A stretch of DNA of 64,000 nt from Bacteroidales bacterium (lineage in GTDB: Bacteria > Bacteroidota > Bacteroidia > Bacteroidales > UBA932), in contig SUYP01000006.1 in the NCBI GenBank assembly GCA_015060395.1, positions 48,479 through 112,478 of the forward strand, read 5' to 3'. Positions 27,737 through 37,243 of this stretch are shown here, one piece after another. The notes under the pieces are model-generated. The model did not search any database. It had not been told where the DNA came from and saw only the letters and a list, made by a program, of their open reading frames with translations. Each line of letters starts with the position of its first letter. Position 1 is the stretch's first letter. The position numbers were made by a program, and so were the translations under genes.

Positions 27737-27849
27737 ATCTTATGTCTCTTTTTTCAGATTTGTGAATTAGGGCGTAAAATTACAAAAAAACTCTCAATTA
27801 GAGAGGATTATTTTTCGGAAACTCTTATTATTTTTGCGAAAATGATGAA

Positions 27850-28560
27850 ATGCTTATGCAAAGGAAGAATTTTGTTGTGATAATGGCGGCGGGAAGCGGA
27901 TCCAGGATGGGAGCTTCCAGGCCGAAGCAGTTTCTTGATCTCGGCGGCAGGATGATCCTTCAGAGGACTATAGAGATATTTATGGAGGCCTGCCCGGACA
28001 TTACTGTCGTGACTGTTCTTCCTCCGGATTTCATTGATTTCTGGCGCGGGCATTGCCTCGAGCAGAATTTCATCTGTCCGCAGATTACGGTGCCAGGTGG
28101 CATCACAAGGTTTCATTCTGTAAGGAATGCCTTGCAGAAAGTGCCTGACGGGGCGGTCGTGGCAGTCCACGACGGAGTGCGTCCTCTTGTCTCTGTAGAA
28201 CTTGTCCGGGATATGTTCCGGAAAGCCGTTGATATACCTGCTCTGATTCCGGTTCTTCCTTGCATAGATACGATGAAGGTCCTCAAAAATGAAGATGGCC
28301 GTCTCTGTACCGTTGAGGGAGCTGTGGCCGACAGGTCGGTGCTCTATGCCGCCCAGACTCCGCAGATATTTCATTCGGAGGTGCTCAAATCGGCATATTC
28401 TCTTCCATACGACACCTCGTTCACTGACGATGCCTCTGTGGTGCAGAAATATGGAAAAAGCCTCTCCTACACAATGGGGGAGAGGCTTAATGTCAAGATA
28501 ACCACCCAGGAAGACCTGCTTCTTGCCGAGGCGGTGATATCGTTGAGGGACAAAGCTTAG
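27850..28560 (+). CDS. ispD: 2-C-methyl-D-erythritol 4-phosphate cytidylyltransferase
   Basis: IMAAGSGSRMGASRPKQFLDLGG, VHDGVRPLVS, FTDDASVV. Confidence 0.94.
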   Translation: MLMQRKNFVVIMAAGSGSRMGASRPKQFLDLGGRMILQRTIEIFMEACPDITVVTVLPPDFIDFWRGHCLEQNFICPQITVPGGITRFHSVRNALQKVPDGAVVAVHDGVRPLVSVELVRDMFRKAVDIPALIPVLPCIDTMKVLKNEDGRLCTVEGAVADRSVLYAAQTPQIFHSEVLKSAYSLPYDTSFTDDASVVQKYGKSLSYTMGERLNVKITTQEDLLLAEAVISLRDKA

Positions 28561-29078
28561 TCCTTGTTCTCTTTTCTGCTTTTTCTGACGCTTGCCGAGA
28601 AGCTCGTGTTCTTATATTCTCTTACCCATACCTGTCTCTCGATGGCCTGGTCAAGGGATATCTGGGTCTCAGTCTGCTGCACGTAAGGGATCTTCTGGAT
28701 AGTGTTCAGAAGAATCTGCATAAGGTGGTCGTGGTCGAAGCAGAAGAGCTTGATGAGAAGGGCGTGCTTTCCGGTTACGAAATGACACTCTACAATTTCG
28801 GAAATCTTCTTGAATGACTCGATTACTTCCGGATATTTGTTAGCTTCTGAAAGTGATACGCTGACGAAGGCACAGACGTTGAGTCCGAGTGCCTGAGGCT
28901 TTACGAGAAGTCTTGATCCGGTGATTACTCCGTTGGTCTCCAATCTCTTGACTCTCTGATGGATAGCGGCTCCTGAGACTCCGCACTCACGTGCTATCTC
29001 CAGGAATGGCATTCTCGCATTCTTCACGAGGAATGAAAGGATCTTCTGATCGATCTGGTCAATCTGATAGTTTGACAT
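28557..29078 (-). CDS. Lrp/AsnC family transcriptional regulator
   Basis: QIDQKILSFLVKNARMPFLEIARECGVSGAAIHQRVKRLE HTH. Confidence 0.93.
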   Translation of the reverse strand: MSNYQIDQIDQKILSFLVKNARMPFLEIARECGVSGAAIHQRVKRLETNGVITGSRLLVKPQALGLNVCAFVSVSLSEANKYPEVIESFKKISEIVECHFVTGKHALLIKLFCFDHDHLMQILLNTIQKIPYVQQTETQISLDQAIERQVWVREYKNTSFSASVRKSRKENKD

Positions 29079-29170
29079 ATTGTAACAGTTTATAACAATT
29101 TCCGACCGCTAATTTAGTGACAAAAATGAAAATGTCAAAAAATAGGGTCGGAAATTTAAAATCTATAAAA

Positions 29171-31483
29171 TTATTTGCGTCTTTTCTTACGTCCCGTAGG
29201 CTCGGAGCTCGCTATGATCTCCTTGCATTTATCTTCTGTAAGCGTTGCCGGATCTGTTCCCTTAGGCAGTTTGTAGTTGCTGCCGGCGTGCTTGATATAA
29301 GGACCGTAAGCTCCGTCAATGACCTGGATGTCGCTGTCTTTGTACTCGGAGATGATGCCGCCGGTTTTCTTTGATGCACTCTCTTCGACAAGCTTGATGC
29401 AGGTTTCGAGATCGACCTTGAGAGGGTCGGTGCCTCTTGGCAGAGATATGTTCTTGTCTCCGTATTTGATATATGGACCGAACCTTCCCTTTGTGCAGAT
29501 GATGTCGATGCCTTCATATTGTCCCACGGTGCGCGGAAGTTCGAAAAGCTTCAGTGCCTCTTCGAGGGTTATGCTTTCAATGAGCTGACCAGGTGCAAGA
29601 CTGGCATACTGCCTGTTGTCTCCGTCTCCTTTCTGTACGAACGGACCATATTGTCCGAAACGTGCGGTAAGCATAAGTCCGTCTTTCGGATCTGTGCCGA
29701 GTTCTCTGCTGACGTGGTTGTACTCCCTGTTGCTGAGCGTTTCCTGAACCTTGGTGTGGAAAGGGTCGTAGAATTCGCTGATGACACTGTTCCAGACCTG
29801 ATTCCCTTCTGCTATCTGGTCAAAATCCTTCTCGACGTTTGCTGTAAATCCATAGTCGAGGATGGTCTCGAAATTCTTTACGAGATAGTCGGTTACGATC
29901 ATTCCGATGTCCTGAGGAAGAAGCCTTCCCTTTTCTGCTCCGATGGTCTCGTTCTTGACAGAAGTCTTGATGACGCCGTTCTTCAGAGTTAGGTTGGTCA
30001 CTTCGCGCTTCTCTCCCGGCTTGTCACCCTTTACAATGTAGCCGCGTCCCTTTGTGAGAGTGGATATGGTCGGAGCGTATGTCGATGGACGTCCTATGCC
30101 GAGCTCCTCGAGCTTCTTGACGAGGGTCGCCTCTGAATATCTTGAAGGGGCGGCAGTGAACTTGCATTCGGCTGTGATTCCCTTCTCGAACATCTCAGCT
30201 CCTATGCTCATTTCCGGAAGGATGGTCATTTCCTCATCCTGTGCACCGTCTTCGGTGCTTTCTATGTAGAGCTTGAGGAAGCCGTCGAAAAGGACCTGAC
30301 TGGCCTGGACGTTGAATTTCTCTTCTCCCTTGTCGGATGAGACCTTGATGTCTGTCCTTAATATGCGGGCATCGGCCATCTGCGATGCGACAGTACGTTT
30401 CCAGATCAGTTCATAGAGCTTCTTCTCCTGAGGAGTTCCCTCGATGGTGGTGTTCTCTATGTATGTAGGGCGGATGGCTTCGTGGGCTTCCTGAGCTCCC
30501 TTCGACTTGGTCTTGTACTGCCTTACTTTTGAATATTCTTCACCGAAATTGTTGCAGATGAATGCCTTGGCGGTGTTGATGGCAAGTGACGACAGGTTGG
30601 TGGAGTCGGTACGCATATAGGTTATGAATCCGTGCTCGTAAAGTCTCTGTGCTATGCTCATCGTCTGGCTGACCGACAGTCTGAGCTTTCTTGCCGCTTC
30701 CTGCTGGAGGGTGGAAGTGGTGAAAGGCGCAGCAGGAGTCCTTGTGCCTTCCTTCTTGTCGATGCTTCCGATGGTGAACTTCGCTCCTATGCTTCTTGTG
30801 AGGAACTCCTCTGCAGATCCGAGGTCAGGGAATCTTCTGTCCAGAGTGGCCTTTACCGTGGTCTTGTCCGGGGTTCCTTCAGGGTGGAATACTGCGTCAA
30901 CCTTATAATAAGCCTCATTGCTGAATGCAAGGATTTCTCTTTCCCTGTCAACTACAAGTCTCAGAGCCACTGACTGCACACGACCTGCGGAAAGCTTAGG
31001 CTGGATCTTTCTCCAGAGCACCGGTGAAAGTTCGAATCCTACCAGACGGTCAAGCACGCGTCGTGCCTGCTGGGCATTGACCAGACACATATCTATATCT
31101 CTCGGATTCTGTATCGCATTAAGGATCGCATTCTTCGTAATCTCGTGGAATACAATTCTTTTCGTGTTTTCTGCCTTCAGGCCGAGAGTCTCGAAAAGAT
31201 GCCACGAAATGGCTTCTCCTTCTCGGTCTTCATCGGATGCCAGCCATACTGTCTCGGCTGCCTTTGCTGCCTTCTTCAGTTCAGACACAACCTTCTTCTT
31301 GTCAGCTGGAATGACATATTCCGGCTTGAAGCCGTTCTTTACATCAATGCTGAGTTCGTTGTCCTGCAGGTCGCGTATATGCCCGAAACTTGATTTTACG
31401 ATGAAATCGTTTCCAAGAAACTTCTGTATGGTCCCCGCTTTGGCCGGAGACTCGACGATTACCAGGTTTTTTCCGTCCGTCAT
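29171..31483 (-). CDS. topA: DNA topoisomerase I
   Basis: MTDGKNLVIVESPAKAGTIQKFLG Toprim start, GFITYMRTDSTNLS active site; start trimmed from the ORF track. Confidence 0.96.
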   Translation of the reverse strand: MTDGKNLVIVESPAKAGTIQKFLGNDFIVKSSFGHIRDLQDNELSIDVKNGFKPEYVIPADKKKVVSELKKAAKAAETVWLASDEDREGEAISWHLFETLGLKAENTKRIVFHEITKNAILNAIQNPRDIDMCLVNAQQARRVLDRLVGFELSPVLWRKIQPKLSAGRVQSVALRLVVDREREILAFSNEAYYKVDAVFHPEGTPDKTTVKATLDRRFPDLGSAEEFLTRSIGAKFTIGSIDKKEGTRTPAAPFTTSTLQQEAARKLRLSVSQTMSIAQRLYEHGFITYMRTDSTNLSSLAINTAKAFICNNFGEEYSKVRQYKTKSKGAQEAHEAIRPTYIENTTIEGTPQEKKLYELIWKRTVASQMADARILRTDIKVSSDKGEEKFNVQASQVLFDGFLKLYIESTEDGAQDEEMTILPEMSIGAEMFEKGITAECKFTAAPSRYSEATLVKKLEELGIGRPSTYAPTISTLTKGRGYIVKGDKPGEKREVTNLTLKNGVIKTSVKNETIGAEKGRLLPQDIGMIVTDYLVKNFETILDYGFTANVEKDFDQIAEGNQVWNSVISEFYDPFHTKVQETLSNREYNHVSRELGTDPKDGLMLTARFGQYGPFVQKGDGDNRQYASLAPGQLIESITLEEALKLFELPRTVGQYEGIDIICTKGRFGPYIKYGDKNISLPRGTDPLKVDLETCIKLVEESASKKTGGIISEYKDSDIQVIDGAYGPYIKHAGSNYKLPKGTDPATLTEDKCKEIIASSEPTGRKKRRK

Positions 31484-31663
31484 TCTCAAATCCTCCACAT
31501 TAAACATTGCCGGAACTGCAGATCCATCCTCATCCTCGCGATGTTGAAAAACCAGACAGTTTCTGACATTTTTCAAAAAGAAACTGCAAAGTAAGGTACA
31601 AATCAGGCAATTTTCCAAATTTTGTTGTTAATTTTGTCGTCTTGTACCCTGGCCTTTCGGGGT

Positions 31664-31679
31664 GTCACCTTTAGGTGAC
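31664..31679. repeat. Short REP-like palindrome GTCACC-TTTA-GGTGAC
   Basis: Perfect 6-bp arms in the intergenic region between topA and the PBP1A-type gene. Confidence 0.5.
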
Positions 31680-31713
31680 CTTTATATATGTAGTGTTGAA
31701 GAAATTTTGATAT

Positions 31714-34068
31714 ATGAAAGATACGACAAAGAAGAAGATCGTGAAATGGTTCTGGATCATATTCGGAGCCGGAGTAGTCAGTGTTGTCCTTCTGCTTGCG
31801 GCAGTCTGGGCTTTCGCGGACATCCCTTCGTTCGAGGAACTTGAGAATCCGGACAGCAAGCTGGCCACTCAGGTGATATCCTCGGATGGTGAGGTACTTA
31901 CCACATTTCACATAGAAAACAGATCCTTCGTCAGCTATGAGGAACTGTCTCCAAACATCGTCAATGCGGCGGTGGCCACAGAGGACGAGCGTTTCTACAG
32001 GCATTCGGGAATAGACTTCGAGAGTCTTGCCAGGGTGCTTGTCAAGACAGTCCTGAGCAGCGATTCAAGCCAGGGCGGAGGAAGTACCATAACCCAGCAG
32101 CTTGCCAAGACCCTCTATCCGCGTGAGGATGTCAGCAGCAAGATACCGGGAGTATCGACCCTCAAGATGGTGTGGATCAAGCTCAAGGAGTGGATTACAG
32201 CTGTCAAGCTTGAGCGCAATTACACCAAGGACGAGATTATGACTATGTATATGAATCAGATCTTCTTCGGAAGCAATGCATACGGAATCAAGGCCGCGGC
32301 TCAGACTTTCTTCGGCAAGAATCCGATAGATCTGACTGTGGAAGAGGCGGCCACCCTTGTCGGAATGGTCAACAAGCCGACAAGATACAATCCGGCCCTG
32401 AATCCGGACAAGTCTCTTGCACGAAGGAATCTCGTCATATCGCGTATGGAGAAGAACGGATTCCTTACAGAAGAACAGCGTGATTCGATACAGCAGATCC
32501 CTATCACTCTCTCCTACCAGATCCAGGATCATAATGCCGGCGTAGGTCCTTATTTCAGGGATATGCTCCGCCGTACTATGAATGCTAAGAAACCGAAGAA
32601 ATCATCTTACAGTCAGTATGAGGACTATGTTGTTGATTCTCTCCTTTGGGCGGACGACCAGCTCTACGGATGGCTCAACAAGAACAAGAAGGCTGACGGA
32701 ACGGAGTATAACCTTGACAAGGATGGACTGAGGATATATACGACCATAGATTCGCGTATGCAGAAATACGCGGAGGAGGCAGTTGCCGAGCATCTTGGCA
32801 AGGATCTGCAGAAGAGCTTCTGGAGGGACCTTAAATGGAAGACCAACAAGCCTTTCTCAAATGATGTCGATCAGCAGACCATAGACCAGCTTATGAAGCA
32901 GGCCAGGCGTTGGAGCGACCGCTACCGTATTATGAAGAATAACGGTGCTTCAGAATCGGAAATACGCAAGAGTTTTGACGAACCTGTCAAGATGAGGGTC
33001 TTCTCGTGGAATAGAAAGGGATATATCGACACTGTGATGACTCCTAACGATTCCATAAAATATTACAAGTCACATCTTCGCGCTGCCTTTATGGCCATAG
33101 AGCCTGAGACGGGACATATCAAGGCATACGTCGGAGGACCTAACTACCGTTATTTCAAATATGACAATGTCCGTCAGGGCAAGCGTCAGGTGGGATCTAC
33201 CATCAAGCCTTTCCTTTATACCCTTGCAATGCAGGAGGGAATGAGTCCTTGTGACAAGGTGGTGAATGTGCCTCAGACCTTCATCGTGAATGAGGATGAG
33301 ACCTGGACACCGGCAAGTACGGACAAGGATGAATGGATCGGTCAGACCGTTACCCTCAAGTGGGGCCTGACAAAGAGTTCCAATAATATTTCCGCATATC
33401 TGATGAAGCAGTACGGACCGGAAGCAATGGTGGAAATGATGCGCAAGATGGGCATCGGATGTTTCCTCGATCCGGTCAACTCGCTCTGTGTGGGCGCAGC
33501 GGATATTACTGTATATGAGATGGTTGCGGCATATAACACCTTCCCTTCACGAGGAGTTTACGTCTCTCCGATGTTCGTGACAAGAATCGAGGACAGTATG
33601 GGCAATGTGCTCGGCGAGTTTACAAACAAGAAGCGTGAGGCGATCAGCGACTATACCGCATTCCTGATGGCGAACCTTATGCAGGGAGTCGTGAACAGCG
33701 GTACAGGTGCGAGATTGCGTTCAAAGTACGGTCTGAAGGGTGAGATTGCTGGAAAGACAGGAACAACCAATGACCAGTCTGACGGATGGTTCATCGGATA
33801 TACACCTTCTCTGACAGCTGGAGTATGGGTCGGAGCAGAAGACAGACAGGTACATTTCGAGTCTCTCGCCCTTGGTGGAGGATCGAATATGGCTCTTCCT
33901 ATCTGGGGACTCTTTATGCAGAAATGCCGTAAGGATCAGTCCCTCAAGATGGATGAGAACGAAACGTTTATGGCTCCTCCGGGCATTACCCTCAATCTCA
34001 ATTGCGACGGAAGTGATGCAGATGCCTCTGTAAAGGCAGAGGAAAGTACAGATTATTTCTTTGAATAG
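31714..34068 (+). CDS. Penicillin-binding protein 1A (transglycosylase/transpeptidase)
   Basis: EDERFYRHSGID..GGSTITQQLAK GT51; GSTIKPFLY and GKTGTTNDQSDGWF transpeptidase. Confidence 0.95.
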   Translation: MKDTTKKKIVKWFWIIFGAGVVSVVLLLAAVWAFADIPSFEELENPDSKLATQVISSDGEVLTTFHIENRSFVSYEELSPNIVNAAVATEDERFYRHSGIDFESLARVLVKTVLSSDSSQGGGSTITQQLAKTLYPREDVSSKIPGVSTLKMVWIKLKEWITAVKLERNYTKDEIMTMYMNQIFFGSNAYGIKAAAQTFFGKNPIDLTVEEAATLVGMVNKPTRYNPALNPDKSLARRNLVISRMEKNGFLTEEQRDSIQQIPITLSYQIQDHNAGVGPYFRDMLRRTMNAKKPKKSSYSQYEDYVVDSLLWADDQLYGWLNKNKKADGTEYNLDKDGLRIYTTIDSRMQKYAEEAVAEHLGKDLQKSFWRDLKWKTNKPFSNDVDQQTIDQLMKQARRWSDRYRIMKNNGASESEIRKSFDEPVKMRVFSWNRKGYIDTVMTPNDSIKYYKSHLRAAFMAIEPETGHIKAYVGGPNYRYFKYDNVRQGKRQVGSTIKPFLYTLAMQEGMSPCDKVVNVPQTFIVNEDETWTPASTDKDEWIGQTVTLKWGLTKSSNNISAYLMKQYGPEAMVEMMRKMGIGCFLDPVNSLCVGAADITVYEMVAAYNTFPSRGVYVSPMFVTRIEDSMGNVLGEFTNKKREAISDYTAFLMANLMQGVVNSGTGARLRSKYGLKGEIAGKTGTTNDQSDGWFIGYTPSLTAGVWVGAEDRQVHFESLALGGGSNMALPIWGLFMQKCRKDQSLKMDENETFMAPPGITLNLNCDGSDADASVKAEESTDYFFE

Positions 34069-34072
34069 GACA

Positions 34073-35080
34073 ATGAAGAATATTGCAGTAATATATGGCA
34101 GTGATTCCTCCGAGTGGGAGGTGTCTGTGCGAAGCGGTGAATTCACTGCTTCGCAGATTGACGGAACAAGGTATAATGTATATGAGGTCTTTGCAAGATA
34201 CGGCAGATGGACTCTGAGGGCATATAGAAAGGCCGGAGAAGCCAGAGTCACTGTTACAGAAGGATCGGTTCCAGTGGACAAGAATGACTTCTCGGTAAAT
34301 GTCGCTGGAGAAAAGATAAAGTTTGACTATGCATATATAATGCAGCACGGAACACCTGGCGAGAACGGCCTGATGCAGGGCTATCTCGAGATGCTCGGTA
34401 TTCCCCACAGCGGCTGCAATGCCTTCGTATCGGCCATAACTTTCGATAAATTCTCGTGCAAGAGCTATCTCAAGGATGTTGATTTCGTGAAGTGTGCCGA
34501 TGATATATTCCTTCGCAAGGGAGAACCTGTCGAAGGACTGGCTCAGAAGGCGGTGGAAAAGCTCGGGCTCCCGATGTTCGTCAAGCCTACAGATGGCGGA
34601 AGCAGCTTCGGAGTGACCAAGGTCAAGACCGTAGAGGACTTCGATAAGGCCGTAGAGTATGCCTTTTCAGAGGGCAATATGCTTATTGCGGAGGCTGCTG
34701 TCACTGGGCGTGAGCTTACTTGCGCAGTGTATTATGACGGAAAGGATTATGTTGCTCTTCCTGTCATAGAAATCCTTACTGACAATGAATTCTTCGATTA
34801 TGAGGCCAAATATAACGGCCACAGCAAGGAAGTCTGTCCGGCTCAGATTCCTGAAAGCCTGAAGGAAGAGATACAGGATACATCGAAGAAGATTTATGCG
34901 CATCTCGGATGTAGCGGCCTGGTAAGAGTCGATTACATAGCTTCGGAGGAGGGTCTTTACTTCCTTGAAGTCAACACTATACCGGGAATGACAGCTGCTT
35001 CTCTTGTGCCTCAGATGGTCCGTGCAGCCGGCCTTTCTATGACGGACTTCTTGTCCAGCATCATTGAGAATTCACTCTGA
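34073..35080 (+). CDS. ddl: D-alanine--D-alanine ligase
   Basis: MFVKPTDGGSSFGVTKV, EVNTIPGMTAASLVPQM ATP-grasp motifs; start at MKNIAVIY. Confidence 0.93.
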   Translation: MKNIAVIYGSDSSEWEVSVRSGEFTASQIDGTRYNVYEVFARYGRWTLRAYRKAGEARVTVTEGSVPVDKNDFSVNVAGEKIKFDYAYIMQHGTPGENGLMQGYLEMLGIPHSGCNAFVSAITFDKFSCKSYLKDVDFVKCADDIFLRKGEPVEGLAQKAVEKLGLPMFVKPTDGGSSFGVTKVKTVEDFDKAVEYAFSEGNMLIAEAAVTGRELTCAVYYDGKDYVALPVIEILTDNEFFDYEAKYNGHSKEVCPAQIPESLKEEIQDTSKKIYAHLGCSGLVRVDYIASEEGLYFLEVNTIPGMTAASLVPQMVRAAGLSMTDFLSSIIENSL

Positions 35081-35982
35081 TGACCCTGAAGGAAGTCATA
35101 AAAGAAGGTATATCCGGACTCTCTGCGCTTTATCCCGAGCGGGAGGCGCGGGAGATGGTCCATATCTTTCTGGAACATTTTCTCGGCATATCGCGTCACA
35201 CTCATATCATAGAACCATATTACGAGGTGTCTGATGAGGACGCCGAGGCGATCCGTGATGCCTTCAGAAGGATGGCATCAGGTGAGCCTCTGCAATATGT
35301 TACAGGCAAGGCATATTTCTATGGCCGCGAATTCAATGTATCTCCTGATGTTCTGATTCCTCGTCCGGAGACTGAAATTCTTTGCAGGACTGTTCTTGAT
35401 GTGGCTGACAAGGAATTTAATACGCCAAGAATTCTGGATCTGTGTACGGGCAGCGGCTGTATAGCCTGGACGCTGGCACTGGAGATGCCTGGAGCACGGG
35501 TCACAGCATTGGATATTTCGGATGGAGCTCTTGCAATAGCTTCATCTCAGGATTTTGCTGATGAAATGTCCTGTACAGGCGCTCAGGCCCCGGATTTCAT
35601 CAAAGCTGATGTGCTTTCCTCTTATCCCGGCCTGGCCGTTGCTCCTGAGCAGAACGATGGCACTTCCTCTTCACAGTTTGATATCATAGTAAGCAATCCT
35701 CCATACGTAATGGAGTCCGAAAAGGCTCTGATGCGGCCGAATGTTCTGGAACACGAGCCTCATCTTGCACTCTTTGTTCCCGATGACGATCCGCTGCTAT
35801 TCTATCGTGCGGTTGCAGAATGGGCACTCCGATCTCTGAAACCCGGAGGTTTCGGTATCGTCGAAATCAACGAGGCTCTTGCCTTCGGCACAGAAGAAAT
35901 ATTCCGTAACCTGAGCTTCTCGGACGTCCATACCATAAAGGATCTCAATGACAGAGACCGCTTTGTCTTTTTCCGTAATTGA
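35080..35982 (+). CDS. prmC: Peptide chain release factor N5-glutamine methyltransferase
   Basis: YVTGKAYFYGREFNVSPDVLIPRPETE, DLCTGSGCIA, SNPPYV. Confidence 0.95.
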   Translation: MTLKEVIKEGISGLSALYPEREAREMVHIFLEHFLGISRHTHIIEPYYEVSDEDAEAIRDAFRRMASGEPLQYVTGKAYFYGREFNVSPDVLIPRPETEILCRTVLDVADKEFNTPRILDLCTGSGCIAWTLALEMPGARVTALDISDGALAIASSQDFADEMSCTGAQAPDFIKADVLSSYPGLAVAPEQNDGTSSSQFDIIVSNPPYVMESEKALMRPNVLEHEPHLALFVPDDDPLLFYRAVAEWALRSLKPGGFGIVEINEALAFGTEEIFRNLSFSDVHTIKDLNDRDRFVFFRN

Positions 35983-35994
35983 TGTTCCACATAC

Positions 35995-36114
35995 CCGTGG
36001 AACAATTTGTCAGCTTTTTTCGATTTTTCGGACGAGTTTTTATGCCTTAATCGGCCTTTCACATTGGTGAGGGGCCGATTTTTTAAGATAGCCGAATACT
36101 TTTTGAGTAAACGG
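35995..36114 (+). repeat. Direct repeat copy 1 (terminator plus promoter-like module) flanking the Rpn-type nuclease
   Basis: ~120 bp, about 89% identical by eye to 37083-37202; contains ATCGGCC...GGCCGATTTTTT hairpin/T-run. Confidence 0.85.
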
Positions 36115-36153
36115 ATCATCCTTTTGAACTTTGTCTCCGTTTAATTGTTATGA

Positions 36154-37050
36154 TTGATTATGGAGAATAATGCAAACGAGAATGTGGCTCAGCGGTATGT
36201 CGATATCCTGACCAATGCCGGTTTCAAGGCTCTTTTCGGCGATGAGGCGAACAAGGATGTGGTTATGTCTGTCATAAATGAATTTCTGCCGGAGCATCGT
36301 CAGGTGAGGACGATAGAATATCTTCCTACGGAACAGCAGGGACCGGTCATTTCTGTAAGTAAGGAATATCATTATGACTTTATGTGTCGTGATCGTTCCG
36401 GTTCTGTTTTCATCGTAGAGATGCAATGCTACAGCGAGCTTGGATGGTTTCAGCGTTGCGTCAGTTATGCCAGCCGTGCATACGACCGCCAGGTGAGAAG
36501 GGGAGATGGATATGATATAGCCCCGGTATATCTTATCGGTCTGATGGGAGTTCCGATTGAACATCATAATGCTGAATATTGGAGGAACCGATATATCTCT
36601 GAATATACATTTCGTGAAAAGTCTTGTGGTGAATTGCTGGCAGAAACAATATTTATTATATTTGCGGAGTTGGCAGGTTTTGATAAGCGACGTGAGGAAT
36701 GTCAGACCGAGCAGGACAGGATGCTTTACCTTCTGAAGAATGTCGGTCGCTTGAATGAACGTCCTCAGTGGCTTCAGAATGAGGTCTATGAGCGTTTCTT
36801 CCGCGCTTGTGAAATCTGTGCTTTCAATGAGGATAAACGTATTGAATACGAGAAAGATATGAATGATGAAAGACGTTTGAACGGAATGCTTCGCGCCAGT
36901 CGTGAGGAGGGACTTGAGGAAGGGCAGTTACAGGGTAAGGCAGAATTGCTTCTTAAGATGTATTCTAAGGGAATGAGTGAAGATGAAATTTCCTCTCTTT
37001 TGGATATGCCTCTCGAGATGGTGAAGAAATTGCTGGCGTCAGACGTATAG
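36154..37050 (+). CDS. Rpn/PD-(D/E)XK nuclease family transposase-like protein
   Basis: NAGFKALFGDEANKDVVMSVINEFL...YDFMCRDRSGSVFIVEMQCYSE (D..ExQ nuclease core); C-terminal EEGLEEGQLQGKAELLLKMYSKGMS. Confidence 0.88.
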   Translation: MIMENNANENVAQRYVDILTNAGFKALFGDEANKDVVMSVINEFLPEHRQVRTIEYLPTEQQGPVISVSKEYHYDFMCRDRSGSVFIVEMQCYSELGWFQRCVSYASRAYDRQVRRGDGYDIAPVYLIGLMGVPIEHHNAEYWRNRYISEYTFREKSCGELLAETIFIIFAELAGFDKRREECQTEQDRMLYLLKNVGRLNERPQWLQNEVYERFFRACEICAFNEDKRIEYEKDMNDERRLNGMLRASREEGLEEGQLQGKAELLLKMYSKGMSEDEISSLLDMPLEMVKKLLASDV

Positions 37051-37082
37051 TTATGACAGTTCGATAGTAGTCCGTAGAACCT

Positions 37083-37202
37083 CCGTGGAACAATTTATCT
37101 GTTTTTTTCGATTTTTCGAACGAATTTTTATGCTTAAATCGGCCTTTCACATTGGTGAGGGGCCGATTTTTTAAGATATCCGTATTTTATTTGAGTACAC
37201 GG
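37083..37202 (+). repeat. Direct repeat copy 2 downstream of the Rpn-type nuclease
   Basis: See copy 1; followed by GAACTTTG box and the next lipoprotein gene. Confidence 0.85.
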
Positions 37203-37243
37203 CTATTTGTCCGGAACTTTGCATCGGATTAAAAGATGAAGAT

